Assembly (NCBI GenBank): GCA_036498565.1
Contig: DASYFG010000001.1
Coordinates: forward strand, 42,988-106,987
DNA from: DASYFG01 sp036498565
GTDB taxonomy: Bacteria > Bacillota > Bacilli > Lactobacillales > Lactobacillaceae
DNA: 64,000 nt
Direction: 5' to 3'
In this document: positions 15,800 to 22,649 of the stretch, piece after piece
Layout of the letters: each line of letters begins with the position of its first letter
Position numbering within the stretch: the stretch's first letter is position 1
The notes under the pieces: generated by a model
Database searches by the model: none
Seen by the model: the letters and a program-made list of their open reading frames with translations, nothing else
Told to the model about the DNA's origin: nothing
Position numbers and translations under genes: made by a program

Positions 15800-16206
15800 G
15801 ATAATAGTCCTAAGTGCTTAAAAACTTCCGTGTAGACATCGTCTTGGAATGACAATTTTTCTTTTGGAAAATGCACATCGCCGAGTTGACGGTCGATTGT
15901 TTCTGAAGTGGCGGGGATGTCATCAAACGACACGACATCAGCGCTGGTAATAACCGTCACATGTCCAGAAGGCAGTTGATAAAATCCTAAAATTTTGACG
16001 TTATTCACATGTGCGCCGGATTCTTCAAATGACTCGCGAATGGCTGTTTCTTCGATTGTTTCGCCCGGCTCGGTTTTGCCACCAGTCAATTCCCACTTGC
16101 GTTTGCGGTTATGTACGTAGACTAACTGCCCGTTATATTGTTGGACGACTAAAACGGAGTCGAACTTTTCAGGGATTTCGTTGAAGTGGATGATTGTGTC
16201 GGTCAT
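15796..16206 (-). CDS. NUDIX hydrolase
   Basis: A nucleoside-diphosphate-linked compound hydrolase, 136 aa. The full Nudix box is present: GKTEPGETIEETAIRESFEE then SGA, with the catalytic REx2EE residues intact. Coupled by 4-base overlaps to both the upstream methyltransferase and the downstream transporter. Substrate unknown; in this setting it may act on a nucleotide intermediate of the same pathway or clean up a by-product. Confidence 0.85.
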   Translation of the reverse strand: MTDTIIHFNEIPEKFDSVLVVQQYNGQLVYVHNRKRKWELTGGKTEPGETIEETAIRESFEESGAHVNNVKILGFYQLPSGHVTVITSADVVSFDDIPATSETIDRQLGDVHFPKEKLSFQDDVYTEVFKHLGLLS

Positions 16207-16934
16207 TGAATTTTCTCCTTGGTTAGAATGACGTAGCTGTAGAAGCCGATATTGTGATTGATGGCATTGCCAATTTGATCTAATACACTAATCATTTTGA
16301 ATGAGCGTGACTCGTGCGGCAAAGCTTTACGAATTTGTGTAAATGTTGTTTGGACAGAAAATCCGTGTTCACGTGCTAAACGACTCAATTGTTGAGTGGT
16401 GTATTCTGTTTGATAGCCAAATGGCCAACGTTTGGTTAATTGTTTGAAACGGCGGTCCGCAACACCGGCTGATCGTTTGTTGGGCGTCATTAGAATGACT
16501 TGGCCACCAACCTTCAAAGTTCGGTACATTTCATTTAGAGTTTGTTCGGGATTTTGGAAATGTTCAAGTACGCCAAGGGAAATAATTTTGTCAAAAAAGT
16601 TGTTATCGTATGGTAATGTTTCAACCGATCCGAGTGCAAGATGAGCGCTTTTAGGCAATACTTTTTCAGCTTCATCAAGTGCGTTTTGAGAAAAATCCAA
16701 ACCGTATCCGTTGATGGCGTAATGTTCCATTAACTTTGCGAGAACCATGCCATCGCCACAGCCCGCTTCTAATACTGTGTCATTTGTGTGGAATGAAACG
16801 CCGTGTGAGACAAAGGTAGAAACCTTATCTAACGCGCGAACGTGGCGTGAGGCTTCAAAATTATAGGCGTTTTTAGAATCGTGTTTTTCCCAAACGGCGT
16901 CCCAATGTGATTTGTCAGATGTTTTGTAGTCCAT
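16203..16934 (-). CDS. Class I SAM-dependent methyltransferase
   Basis: A 243-aa Rossmann-fold methyltransferase. Motif I VLEAGCGDGMVLAKL binds S-adenosylmethionine, and IISLGVLEHFQNPEQTLNEM and LKVGGQVILMTPNKR are the later core motifs, as in UbiE/COQ5-like and small-molecule methyltransferases. The start at 16934 is set by AAGGAG 7 bases upstream. That site lies inside the 3' end of the tiny peptide gene, whose stop is only 2 bases before this ATG, implying translational coupling. Target molecule unknown. Confidence 0.85.
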   Translation of the reverse strand: MDYKTSDKSHWDAVWEKHDSKNAYNFEASRHVRALDKVSTFVSHGVSFHTNDTVLEAGCGDGMVLAKLMEHYAINGYGLDFSQNALDEAEKVLPKSAHLALGSVETLPYDNNFFDKIISLGVLEHFQNPEQTLNEMYRTLKVGGQVILMTPNKRSAGVADRRFKQLTKRWPFGYQTEYTTQQLSRLAREHGFSVQTTFTQIRKALPHESRSFKMISVLDQIGNAINHNIGFYSYVILTKEKIQ

Positions 16935-16936
16935 AA

Positions 16937-17008
16937 TCAATCTCCTTCGCGCCAACCGTTAATGTTAAATAGAGCGACAAGAATTGTCTCTAATCGTAAT
17001 ATTGTCAT
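16937..17008 (-). CDS. 23-aa hydrophobic peptide, candidate Rgg-linked pheromone or leader peptide
   Basis: ATG at 17008 is preceded by AAGAGGAG with 6 bases spacing, a strong site, and the frame ends at TGA 16937-16939. The peptide begins MTILRL, has a hydrophobic core ETILVALF, and ends NINGWREGD. It lies divergent from an Rgg-type regulator, the position of shp genes in group I Rgg/SHP quorum-sensing pairs, and its acidic residue before a hydrophobic run is also like SHP peptides. Against this, its C-terminus is polar and does not end in the usual VVG/GG, and the N-terminus has only one Arg. It could instead be a coupling leader for the methyltransferase gene. Confidence 0.6.
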   Translation of the reverse strand: MTILRLETILVALFNINGWREGD

Positions 17009-17027
17009 GAAATTCTCCTCTTAATGT

Positions 17028-17038
17028 TCGTATTACGA
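17028..17038. promoter_or_regulatory. Palindrome in the Rgg/peptide intergenic region
   Basis: TCGTA-T-TACGA, perfect 5-bp arms, just upstream of the peptide gene's ribosome binding site and next to TATAAT/TATTAT sequences (17039-17046) usable on either strand. A second partial copy, TCGTAATATTG, lies within the peptide gene. Possible Rgg site. Confidence 0.4.
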
Positions 17039-17071
17039 TATAATAAATTAAAATGTGAGCTAAATTCTAAA

Positions 17072-17090
17072 GTGTGCGAAATAAGCACAC
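17072..17090. promoter_or_regulatory. Inverted repeat just upstream of the Rgg gene
   Basis: GTGTGC (17072-17077) and GCACAC (17085-17090) with a 7-base centre, 18 bases before the rgg start. Candidate autoregulatory operator or mRNA hairpin. Confidence 0.4.
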
Positions 17091-17107
17091 ATTAAAAGGT
17101 ATTTACT

Positions 17108-17959
17108 ATGGAATTGGGAGAATTATTAAAAAAATTACGTGTCGAGCGAAATATGTCGCAGAGAGAATTATCACAGGGATTGCTTGAGCGGAGCGCGCTG
17201 TCGAGAGTCGAAAATGGTACCAGTAATATTTCCGCTGAGACATTACTTTTACTTTTAGGGCGTTTAAACGTAACAGCTGTTGAATTTTTTGCCGATTTAG
17301 ATTTGGCGGAATACAAGCAAAAGCGAGATTATGGTCGAATTTTGTTGAATTCGATGCGTAATGAAGCGGATTATGAAAAATTTCAGCAGGATGTTCGTCA
17401 AAAGTATGAAGCAACGAACGATTTTTATTACTTCATGCTGGCTGTTAATTCAGAATTAGTTTATGCGAAGAAACACTTTCTATCATTCGACCATTTTGAA
17501 AAAGATATTCAAATCATAAAAAACTATTTGGACAGCGTGGAAACTTGGACAAGTTGGGAGTTGATGACGTATACGAATATTATGTATGTGTTTGATAATC
17601 GTTATATTGAAAACGTTCATGATTATGTTTTATGGGGAATTGAGCGATTGCCGTATAAACAAAGTCAACGGAATGTGTATCGCTTAAATTATGCAAATAA
17701 TGCGCTTGTATTGGCTGTTGAACGTGGGCATTATGACTATTTTGAACGTTATTTGCGGGCGTTGGAGAATAGTGTGAACAATGCGACTGATATTTATGCG
17801 CGCATGATGATCAAATTTTTTGAAAATATTTACGCCTATGTTCATCACGGTCAACAAGCCCAACACATGGCTGAAATTCAAGAAGTCATCCAATTATTTA
17901 AAGCTTATGATTTTCAGGATGAAGTTGATGAATTGGAGTATTTGCTCACCAAAATTTAA
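17108..17959 (+). CDS. Rgg/GadR/MutR family transcriptional regulator
   Basis: A 283-aa regulator: an XRE-type helix-turn-helix at residues 1-60 (LGELLKKLRVERNMSQRELS then RSALSRVENGTSNISAETLL), followed by a long alpha-helical Rgg-type C-terminal domain, the TPR-like fold that binds short peptides in known Rgg proteins. AAAAGG is 7 bases before the ATG. It is divergent from the 23-aa peptide/methyltransferase/NUDIX/EamA operon and shares a 99-base intergenic region with it. No PlcR/ComR-specific features were seen. AT-rich like its partner operon. Confidence 0.85.
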   Translation: MELGELLKKLRVERNMSQRELSQGLLERSALSRVENGTSNISAETLLLLLGRLNVTAVEFFADLDLAEYKQKRDYGRILLNSMRNEADYEKFQQDVRQKYEATNDFYYFMLAVNSELVYAKKHFLSFDHFEKDIQIIKNYLDSVETWTSWELMTYTNIMYVFDNRYIENVHDYVLWGIERLPYKQSQRNVYRLNYANNALVLAVERGHYDYFERYLRALENSVNNATDIYARMMIKFFENIYAYVHHGQQAQHMAEIQEVIQLFKAYDFQDEVDELEYLLTKI

Positions 17960-17978
17960 ATTTATCCGCTTTCAACGC

Positions 17979-18007
17979 TTGCCAAAACCAAAACGGGCTG
18001 TTATAGT
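17979..18007 (+). promoter_or_regulatory. Promoter of the NhaC T-box transcript
   Basis: TTGCCA (17979-17984), 17-bp spacer, TATAGT (18002-18007), right after the rgg gene. Confidence 0.75.
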
Positions 18008-18013
18008 AATCCA

Positions 18014-18384
18014 TATTGTTTAACACGTAATCATAAAAAGTTGTTAAATTCACTCCATGTCAGAGAATCGGTGGTTGCTGAAAACCGTGCAGGTGAGTTT
18101 AATGTGTGACAGATTACCAAGCAGATGAGCTGCTTTATCAACTCGTGAAAGTGATTAGAGTTTTGGAAATGTGTTGCGAGCTTTGGCAGGCTAGAGCTAA
18201 GTCACTTTAACGTCAATCCGCTACGGACGCAAAAGCGTCCTTTCGCGAATTAACGCTAAAGAGCCTTAGCTTACGCTACCAATCGGCTACGCCGAACGCT
18301 CTCCACACTCTCTAATAACATGGGTGGTACCACGGTAATTTGTCGTCCCTGTTGCATCTTTTGATGTGGCGGGGATTTTTTTGT
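18014..18384 (+). promoter_or_regulatory. T-box leader with terminator, upstream of the NhaC-type transporter
   Basis: Stem I is visible (TTAAATTCAC pairing with GTGAGTTTAA, and the distal GGTGGTTGCTGAAAACC part). The T-box sequence TGGGTGGTACCACGG lies at 18321-18335 and a terminator with seven T at 18345-18382. The specifier is ambiguous: the GACAGATTACC segment contains GAT, ATT and TAC; TAC (Tyr) would fit the known NhaC-family tyrosine-transporter T-boxes. The stretch 18205-18300 carries three extra hairpins (18225-18240, 18255-18270, 18284-18294), making this leader unusually long. Confidence 0.88.
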
Positions 18385-18409
18385 GCAGTGTTTTGAGAGG
18401 AGAATAGCA

Positions 18410-18439
18410 ATGGGGTACGGCGTTTTAGTCGCTCGTTAG
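18410..18439 (+). CDS. Possible 9-codon leader peptide after the T-box terminator
   Basis: GAGAGGAG lies 7 bases before an ATG that opens MGYGVLVAR and stops at TAG. It sits between the T-box terminator and the transporter gene, so it is read only when the terminator is bypassed. It may be chance. Confidence 0.3.
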   Translation: MGYGVLVAR

Positions 18440-18508
18440 GCGGCCAAGCAGGTTATCGATACAACTAAATGACGATGTGAACACAATAATTATTTAGGAG
18501 TAAAGATA

Positions 18509-19870
18509 ATGACGAAACAAACAGGTATGGCGATTAGTCAACTAATCGTGGTGATTATAATTTTAGCAGTGGGCGTAATTGGTTTTGGTTTGATGCCAGT
18601 TTTGCCGCTGCTGGTCAGCATTTTGGTGTTGGTGATTTGGGCGGTTTTGCAAGGTAATAGCTTTGCGGTGCTGCAAGAACATTTATTGGCGGGGATTCGG
18701 ACTGGTTTGGCGCCGATTTTCTTATTTGTTTTCATTGGGGCGCTGATTGGCGTTTGGATGGGAACAAACACGATTCCGACGATTTTATTTATCGGGTTAA
18801 AATTGGCGAATCCTGCCTTCTTTTTGCCCGGTGCGGTGCTGGTGAGCGCCTTGGTCGGTAGTGCGATTGGTTCGGCGTTCACGACGCTGGCCACGGTCGG
18901 TATTGTGATGATGAGCATTGGCCAAACGATGGGCTTTTCGCCAGCGATTGTAGCCGGAGCCGTTTTGTCTGGGGCAATTTTTGGTGATAAAAGCTCGCCT
19001 TTGTCTGATTCGACCAACTTGGCGGCGGCTTTGTCGGAAACGGATTTGTTGGCGCACATTAAAAACTTGATGTGGACGACTTTGCCGGCGTTGGGATTGA
19101 GCTTGGTCTTGTTTGCTGGAATTAACTGGACGATGCCAATTCATGCGACCAATACAGTAGCGATTCACGAACTAACGCAGGCGCTTCATCCAAGTATGGT
19201 GGCGCTCGTGCCGTTATTGGTGTTGCTCGCGTTGACTTGGTTAAAAGTGCCGTCAATCATGACATTGTTGTTGACGTTGGCGGTTTCTAGCGTGATTTTC
19301 TTATTCTCACATAACGTCACAACTTTGGCTGACGTGATGTTAAATGGTTTTCACAGTAACACGCAACAAGCGGCGTTGGCGACTTTGTTGAACCGCGGTG
19401 GGATTATGTCCATGATGGGCACGGTGGTGATCATCATGTTGGCGCTTGCGATGGGTGGTTTGTTAACGGAATTGGGCATTTTAAAAGACGCCCTTGCGCC
19501 GTTGACGCGCCATTTGCACAGCGAAAAGAGTGTGATTCCGGCGACTTTGTTAACAGGGATTGGGGCCAACTTTGTGATTGGTGAACAATACTTGGCGACA
19601 ATTTTACCGGGGCAATTGTTTAAAAATGTCTTCCAACGCGTGAATTTGTCGCCGTTGGCGCTGGGGCGCACGTTAGAAGACGGCAGCACAGTCATCAATT
19701 ACTTGGTGCCATGGGGCGTGGCGGGTTCTTTTGCCGCCCAAACTTTGGGGGTGCCGGTGTTGAGTTTTGTGCCGTTTACCTTTTTTGCCTTGTTGTCACC
19801 AGTTTTGTCGCTGGTGTCAGCTTGGAGTGGCATTGGTTTGAAAAAGTTATCGGAAAACGTCTCGGCTTAA
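18509..19870 (+). CDS. NhaC family Na+/H+ antiporter-like transporter, probable amino-acid carrier
   Basis: A 453-aa membrane protein with about eleven hydrophobic segments and the NhaC-family blocks SALVGSAIGSAFTTLATVGI and AIFGDKSSPLSDSTNLAA. Although the family is named for sodium/proton antiport, members under T-box control in lactic acid bacteria have been predicted to carry tyrosine, and the T-box leader here supports an amino-acid role. AGGAG is 8 bases before the ATG. The gene ends in a terminator formed with its last codons. Confidence 0.82.
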   Translation: MTKQTGMAISQLIVVIIILAVGVIGFGLMPVLPLLVSILVLVIWAVLQGNSFAVLQEHLLAGIRTGLAPIFLFVFIGALIGVWMGTNTIPTILFIGLKLANPAFFLPGAVLVSALVGSAIGSAFTTLATVGIVMMSIGQTMGFSPAIVAGAVLSGAIFGDKSSPLSDSTNLAAALSETDLLAHIKNLMWTTLPALGLSLVLFAGINWTMPIHATNTVAIHELTQALHPSMVALVPLLVLLALTWLKVPSIMTLLLTLAVSSVIFLFSHNVTTLADVMLNGFHSNTQQAALATLLNRGGIMSMMGTVVIIMLALAMGGLLTELGILKDALAPLTRHLHSEKSVIPATLLTGIGANFVIGEQYLATILPGQLFKNVFQRVNLSPLALGRTLEDGSTVINYLVPWGVAGSFAAQTLGVPVLSFVPFTFFALLSPVLSLVSAWSGIGLKKLSENVSA

Positions 19871-19882
19871 GAGGCGTTTTTT
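19854..19882 (+). terminator. Intrinsic terminator
   Basis: AAAACGTCTC (19854-19863) pairs with GAGGCGTTTT (19871-19880), then TT. Overlaps the end of the transporter gene. Confidence 0.8.
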
Positions 19883-20020
19883 ATAAACAAATCATTTGTC
19901 AGAAAAAATAAGATGTGTTTCAATAGTAGTAAGGTTAGTTGATTGCCGCGTTATGAAAATGATGCATCGTTAATCACAAAAACTGCAGTTGACGGCGATT
20001 AGCTAGCTTGGATTGTCTAT

Positions 20021-20036
20021 TGGAATAGACTTTGCC
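20021..20036. other. Short hairpin in the 230-base gap before the stress-like cassette
   Basis: GTCTAT-TGGA-ATAGAC is a perfect 6-bp stem. The rest of 19883-20113 shows no open reading frame with a ribosome binding site and only weak promoter-like boxes (TTGCCA at about 20033, TATTAT at about 20058). Confidence 0.35.
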
Positions 20037-20113
20037 AAAATAGTGTAAATTCCAGCTATTATTGGTGCAATTGAGTACGAGAAGTTTCATTGTCAAGAAT
20101 TTTGGAGGTAAAC

Positions 20114-20242
20114 ATGACTGAAGAAAAGCAAGATAATGTGCGACACGAAGACACGCCAGCACATGATAACAAGCACGAACACGACCAACACACACCCGAC
20201 AAATTGATTGTCGACGGTGCCGAATACAAAAAGGCCGATTAG
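20114..20242 (+). CDS. Small hydrophilic His/Asp/Lys-rich protein (42 aa)
   Basis: ATG follows TTTGGAGGTAAAC, an excellent ribosome binding site, and the frame ends at TAG 20240-20242. The protein is almost all charged or polar, with a His-rich middle (HEDTPAHDNKHEHDQHT) and a C-terminal DKLIVDGAEYKKAD. No membrane segment or Cys. Function unknown; composition suggests an unfolded, perhaps metal-binding or desiccation/stress protein. It is followed by an SDR of the general-stress type and another small protein, apparently one operon. Confidence 0.6.
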   Translation: MTEEKQDNVRHEDTPAHDNKHEHDQHTPDKLIVDGAEYKKAD

Positions 20243-20295
20243 TTAACAATTTTTTCGACAAAAAAGAAGCGTTTACTATGGAGGTATTTTAAAAA

Positions 20296-21171
20296 ATGGT
20301 CAATAAAGATCCGCGTCATTTGTACTACGATCAGGAATTTCCAAAACAAAAGCAACCCGAACCAGGTTTGCAAGCAAAATTAGACCCAGTTCCAGACGAT
20401 GGAGCTAAAACGTACACGGGTAGTGGGCGTTTGATTGGTCGAAAAGCGTTAATTACCGGTGCTGATTCCGGTATCGGTCGTGCCGTGGCGATTGCCTACG
20501 CACGCGAAGGTGCCGATGTGGCGCTGAATTATTTGCCAGCTGAAGAAGCTGATGCACAAGAAGTTAAAACGATCATTGAACAAACGGGTCACCGCGCAAT
20601 CTTGATTCCTGGCGACCTAAAAGAAGAAGCATTCAACCAACAATTAGTCGATCAAGCGGTCAGTGAATTGGGTGGTTTGGACATTTTGGCTTTGGTGGCC
20701 GGCAAACAGCAGGCGGTTGAAGACATTGCGGATTTGACGACGGCGCAATTGGTTGATACCTACGCGACGAACGTCTTCTCTTTGTTCTGGACGGTCAAAG
20801 CGGCTTTGCCGCATTTGTCAGCAGGGGCGTCAATTATTACGACGTCTTCAATTCAAGCCAGTCAACCATCGCCATTCTTGTTGGACTATGCGTCAACCAA
20901 GGCGGCGATTGACAACTTCACCTACGGTTTGGCTCAACAATTAGGACCAAAGGGCATTCGCGTCAATACGGTTGCCCCAGGTCCAGTGTGGACGCCATTG
21001 CAGGTGGTCGGTGGTCAATTGGAAGAAAACATTCCAAAATTTGGCCAAAGCACGCCACTTGGGCGCGCGGCGCAACCGGCTGAATTGGCCGGCGCGTATG
21101 TTTATTTGGCATCAGATGACGCCAGTTACGTCACTGGTCAAAACTACGGTGTTAACGGCGGCACTAGATAA
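20296..21171 (+). CDS. SDR family oxidoreductase, general-stress type (YghA/YhdF-like)
   Basis: An NAD(P)-dependent short-chain dehydrogenase of 291 aa. The 40-residue N-terminal extension ([20 protein letters not shown]) is typical of the stress-induced YghA/YhdF/GspA39-like branch. The Rossmann motif [15 protein letters not shown], the catalytic Ser ([11 protein letters not shown]), the YASTK pair and [13 protein letters not shown] are intact. Substrate unknown, probably an aldehyde or ketone. TGGAGG is 9 bases before the ATG. It lies between two small-protein genes. Confidence 0.88.
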   Translation: MVNKDPRHLYYDQEFPKQKQPEPGLQAKLDPVPDDGAKTYTGSGRLIGRKALITGADSGIGRAVAIAYAREGADVALNYLPAEEADAQEVKTIIEQTGHRAILIPGDLKEEAFNQQLVDQAVSELGGLDILALVAGKQQAVEDIADLTTAQLVDTYATNVFSLFWTVKAALPHLSAGASIITTSSIQASQPSPFLLDYASTKAAIDNFTYGLAQQLGPKGIRVNTVAPGPVWTPLQVVGGQLEENIPKFGQSTPLGRAAQPAELAGAYVYLASDDASYVTGQNYGVNGGTR

Positions 21172-21180
21172 GGAGGTTTT

Positions 21181-21312
21181 ATGGCAAAATCATCCGTTAA
21201 AACATCACCAACGCAAAAGCATACTTTGCGTGATTACACCGCGCTGTTCGTCGGTGCGGGACAAATCATTTTTGGTGCTTGGCAATTGTATAAACGTTTT
21301 AAGAGGCGTTAG
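21181..21312 (+). CDS. Small single-span membrane protein (43 aa)
   Basis: ATG lies 4 bases after AGGAGG and 9 bases after the SDR stop. A basic start (MAKSSVKTSPTQKHTLRDY) is followed by one hydrophobic span, ALFVGAGQIIFGAWQLY, and a basic tail KRFKRR. Function unknown. It appears to be the last gene of the stress-like operon, closed by a strong terminator. Confidence 0.65.
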   Translation: MAKSSVKTSPTQKHTLRDYTALFVGAGQIIFGAWQLYKRFKRR

Positions 21313-21317
21313 AAAAA

Positions 21318-21350
21318 CCCCCGCTCACGGTTGTGAGCGGGGGCTTTATT
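21318..21350 (+). terminator. Intrinsic terminator
   Basis: CCCCCGCTCAC pairs with GTGAGCGGGGG around GGTT, followed by CTTTATTT. Confidence 0.9.
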
Positions 21351-21356
21351 TGTTAG

Positions 21357-21444
21357 TGGAAGATATGGGATTCGAACCCATGCGCCGCTTTCACGACCTA
21401 CACCCTTAGCAAGGGCGCCTCTTCAGCCTCTTGAGTAATCTTCC
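21357..21444 (-). tRNA. tRNA-Ser (anticodon GCT)
   Basis: Acceptor arms GGAAGAT and ATCTTCC pair fully. The anticodon loop is TTGCTAA, the variable arm is long as in class II serine tRNAs, and the T-arm reads GGGTTCGAATCCC. CCA is not encoded. Confidence 0.92.
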
Positions 21445-21499
21445 ATGTAACAAGCAAAAATAATTATAGCATGTTTTTGCTTGTGACTTCAAGACCTTT

Positions 21500-21826
21500 T
21501 TATTTTCCGAAAATGTGGTTGATTTGGTCGGCGAGGTAGTCCCATAGGCCGGCGGCGTCTTCACGGAAGTTTGTGATGAAATCCACGCCGTTTGGTTGGA
21601 TGAGGCCTAATTGTTCGCCACGTACGTTGCGCACGTCCAAAATGCCGTCTTGCCAGTTAACGCGGTCGTATTCGCCTTCAGATGTCTTGTTGATGAGATC
21701 TTGGGCGCCGTTTTTGATATTTTCAAGAATTAAGTCGTCTTCTTTAAAATGAAAACCTTTTTCCGCCATTTCGGCCAATTGGGCTTGTAAAGCGGCTAAA
21801 TCTTCAGCGATTGGAAAACCGATCAT
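21500..21826 (-). CDS. Conserved-looking hypothetical protein (108 aa)
   Basis: I do not recognise a family. The protein is soluble and acidic: an N-terminal helix rich in Ala/Leu/Glu (residues 5-25), a central part with NWQDGILDVRNVRGEQLGLI and a C-terminal helix ending DYLADQINHIFGK. AAAGGAG is 7 bases before the ATG. It stands alone between a tRNA and the divergent nnrE gene. Confidence 0.7.
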   Translation of the reverse strand: MIGFPIAEDLAALQAQLAEMAEKGFHFKEDDLILENIKNGAQDLINKTSEGEYDRVNWQDGILDVRNVRGEQLGLIQPNGVDFITNFREDAAGLWDYLADQINHIFGK

Positions 21827-21898
21827 GATAAATCTCCTTTGTGGTGCTGGTCAATATTTAGTATAATAATACCAGATATTCAGGAATTGAGCGACGAT

Positions 21899-22555
21899 AT
21901 GCAAACAGTAAGTGCAACACAAATGCAACAATATGATCAAATGACGCAAGACGTGATTGGCATGAGCCATGAAGTGTTGACGGAGCGCGCCGCGTTGGCG
22001 GTTTTGGACGTGGTGGCAACGCGCGGTTACGACTTGAGCAACGTTTTGGTGTTGGCTGGTTTAGGCGGCAACGGCGCCGATGGTGTGGCGATTGCGCGAT
22101 TGCTTTATTTAAAAGGCATCAATGTGTCGTTGCAATTCGTGGGTAACGTGTCAAAAGCAAAACCTGCCGTCCAAAAACAATTGGCGATCGCAACGGCGTA
22201 TGGTTTGAAGCGCTCGGAGCAATCAGATTTTAACGAAGCGACTTTGATTATTGATGCCATTTTTGGTACGGGGTTGAATAATCGTTTGCCGGATGGTTTA
22301 CAAAAGATGATTAAGGCGGCCAACTATATTCAAAAACCGGTCGTTGCCGTTGATGTACCGACTGGCATTGACGCCACAACCGGCGCGGCGCACGGTGTGG
22401 CGCTTAATGCGGATGTGACCGTGACTTTTTCTTATGTGAAAACTGGTTTGCAACAAGGCGTTGGGCAAAAAGTAGCCGGCAAAGTAGTGGTCAAAGATAT
22501 TGGCGTGTACGCGCCGGATTTATTAACGGCCAAAGAGTTAACGAGCGAAGCGTAA
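21899..22555 (+). CDS. nnrE: NAD(P)H-hydrate epimerase
   Basis: Repairs damaged cofactor by epimerising R- and S-NAD(P)HX so that a dehydratase can restore NAD(P)H. The 219-aa protein is the YjeF N-terminal domain alone: MQQYDQMTQD, the nucleotide loop VLAGLGGNGADGVAIARLL, the catalytic Asp in LIIDAIFGTGLN, and VVAVDVPTGIDATTG. The dehydratase is not in the window. The start at 21899 was chosen because the TATAAT promoter (21862-21867) lies inside the longer upstream frame, and AGGA is 13 bases before. Confidence 0.88.
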   Translation: MQTVSATQMQQYDQMTQDVIGMSHEVLTERAALAVLDVVATRGYDLSNVLVLAGLGGNGADGVAIARLLYLKGINVSLQFVGNVSKAKPAVQKQLAIATAYGLKRSEQSDFNEATLIIDAIFGTGLNNRLPDGLQKMIKAANYIQKPVVAVDVPTGIDATTGAAHGVALNADVTVTFSYVKTGLQQGVGQKVAGKVVVKDIGVYAPDLLTAKELTSEA

Positions 22556-22564
22556 TAAAATCTT

Positions 22565-22593
22565 AAACATTTGTGCCGAACAAATGTTTTTTT
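22565..22593 (+). terminator. Intrinsic terminator
   Basis: AAACATTTGT pairs with ACAAATGTTT, then T-run. Confidence 0.85.
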
Positions 22594-22649
22594 ATTGCGC
22601 GAGGTTTATAATAGAAAAGCTGAAACTTATTTTTAATTAGGAAATGAAC

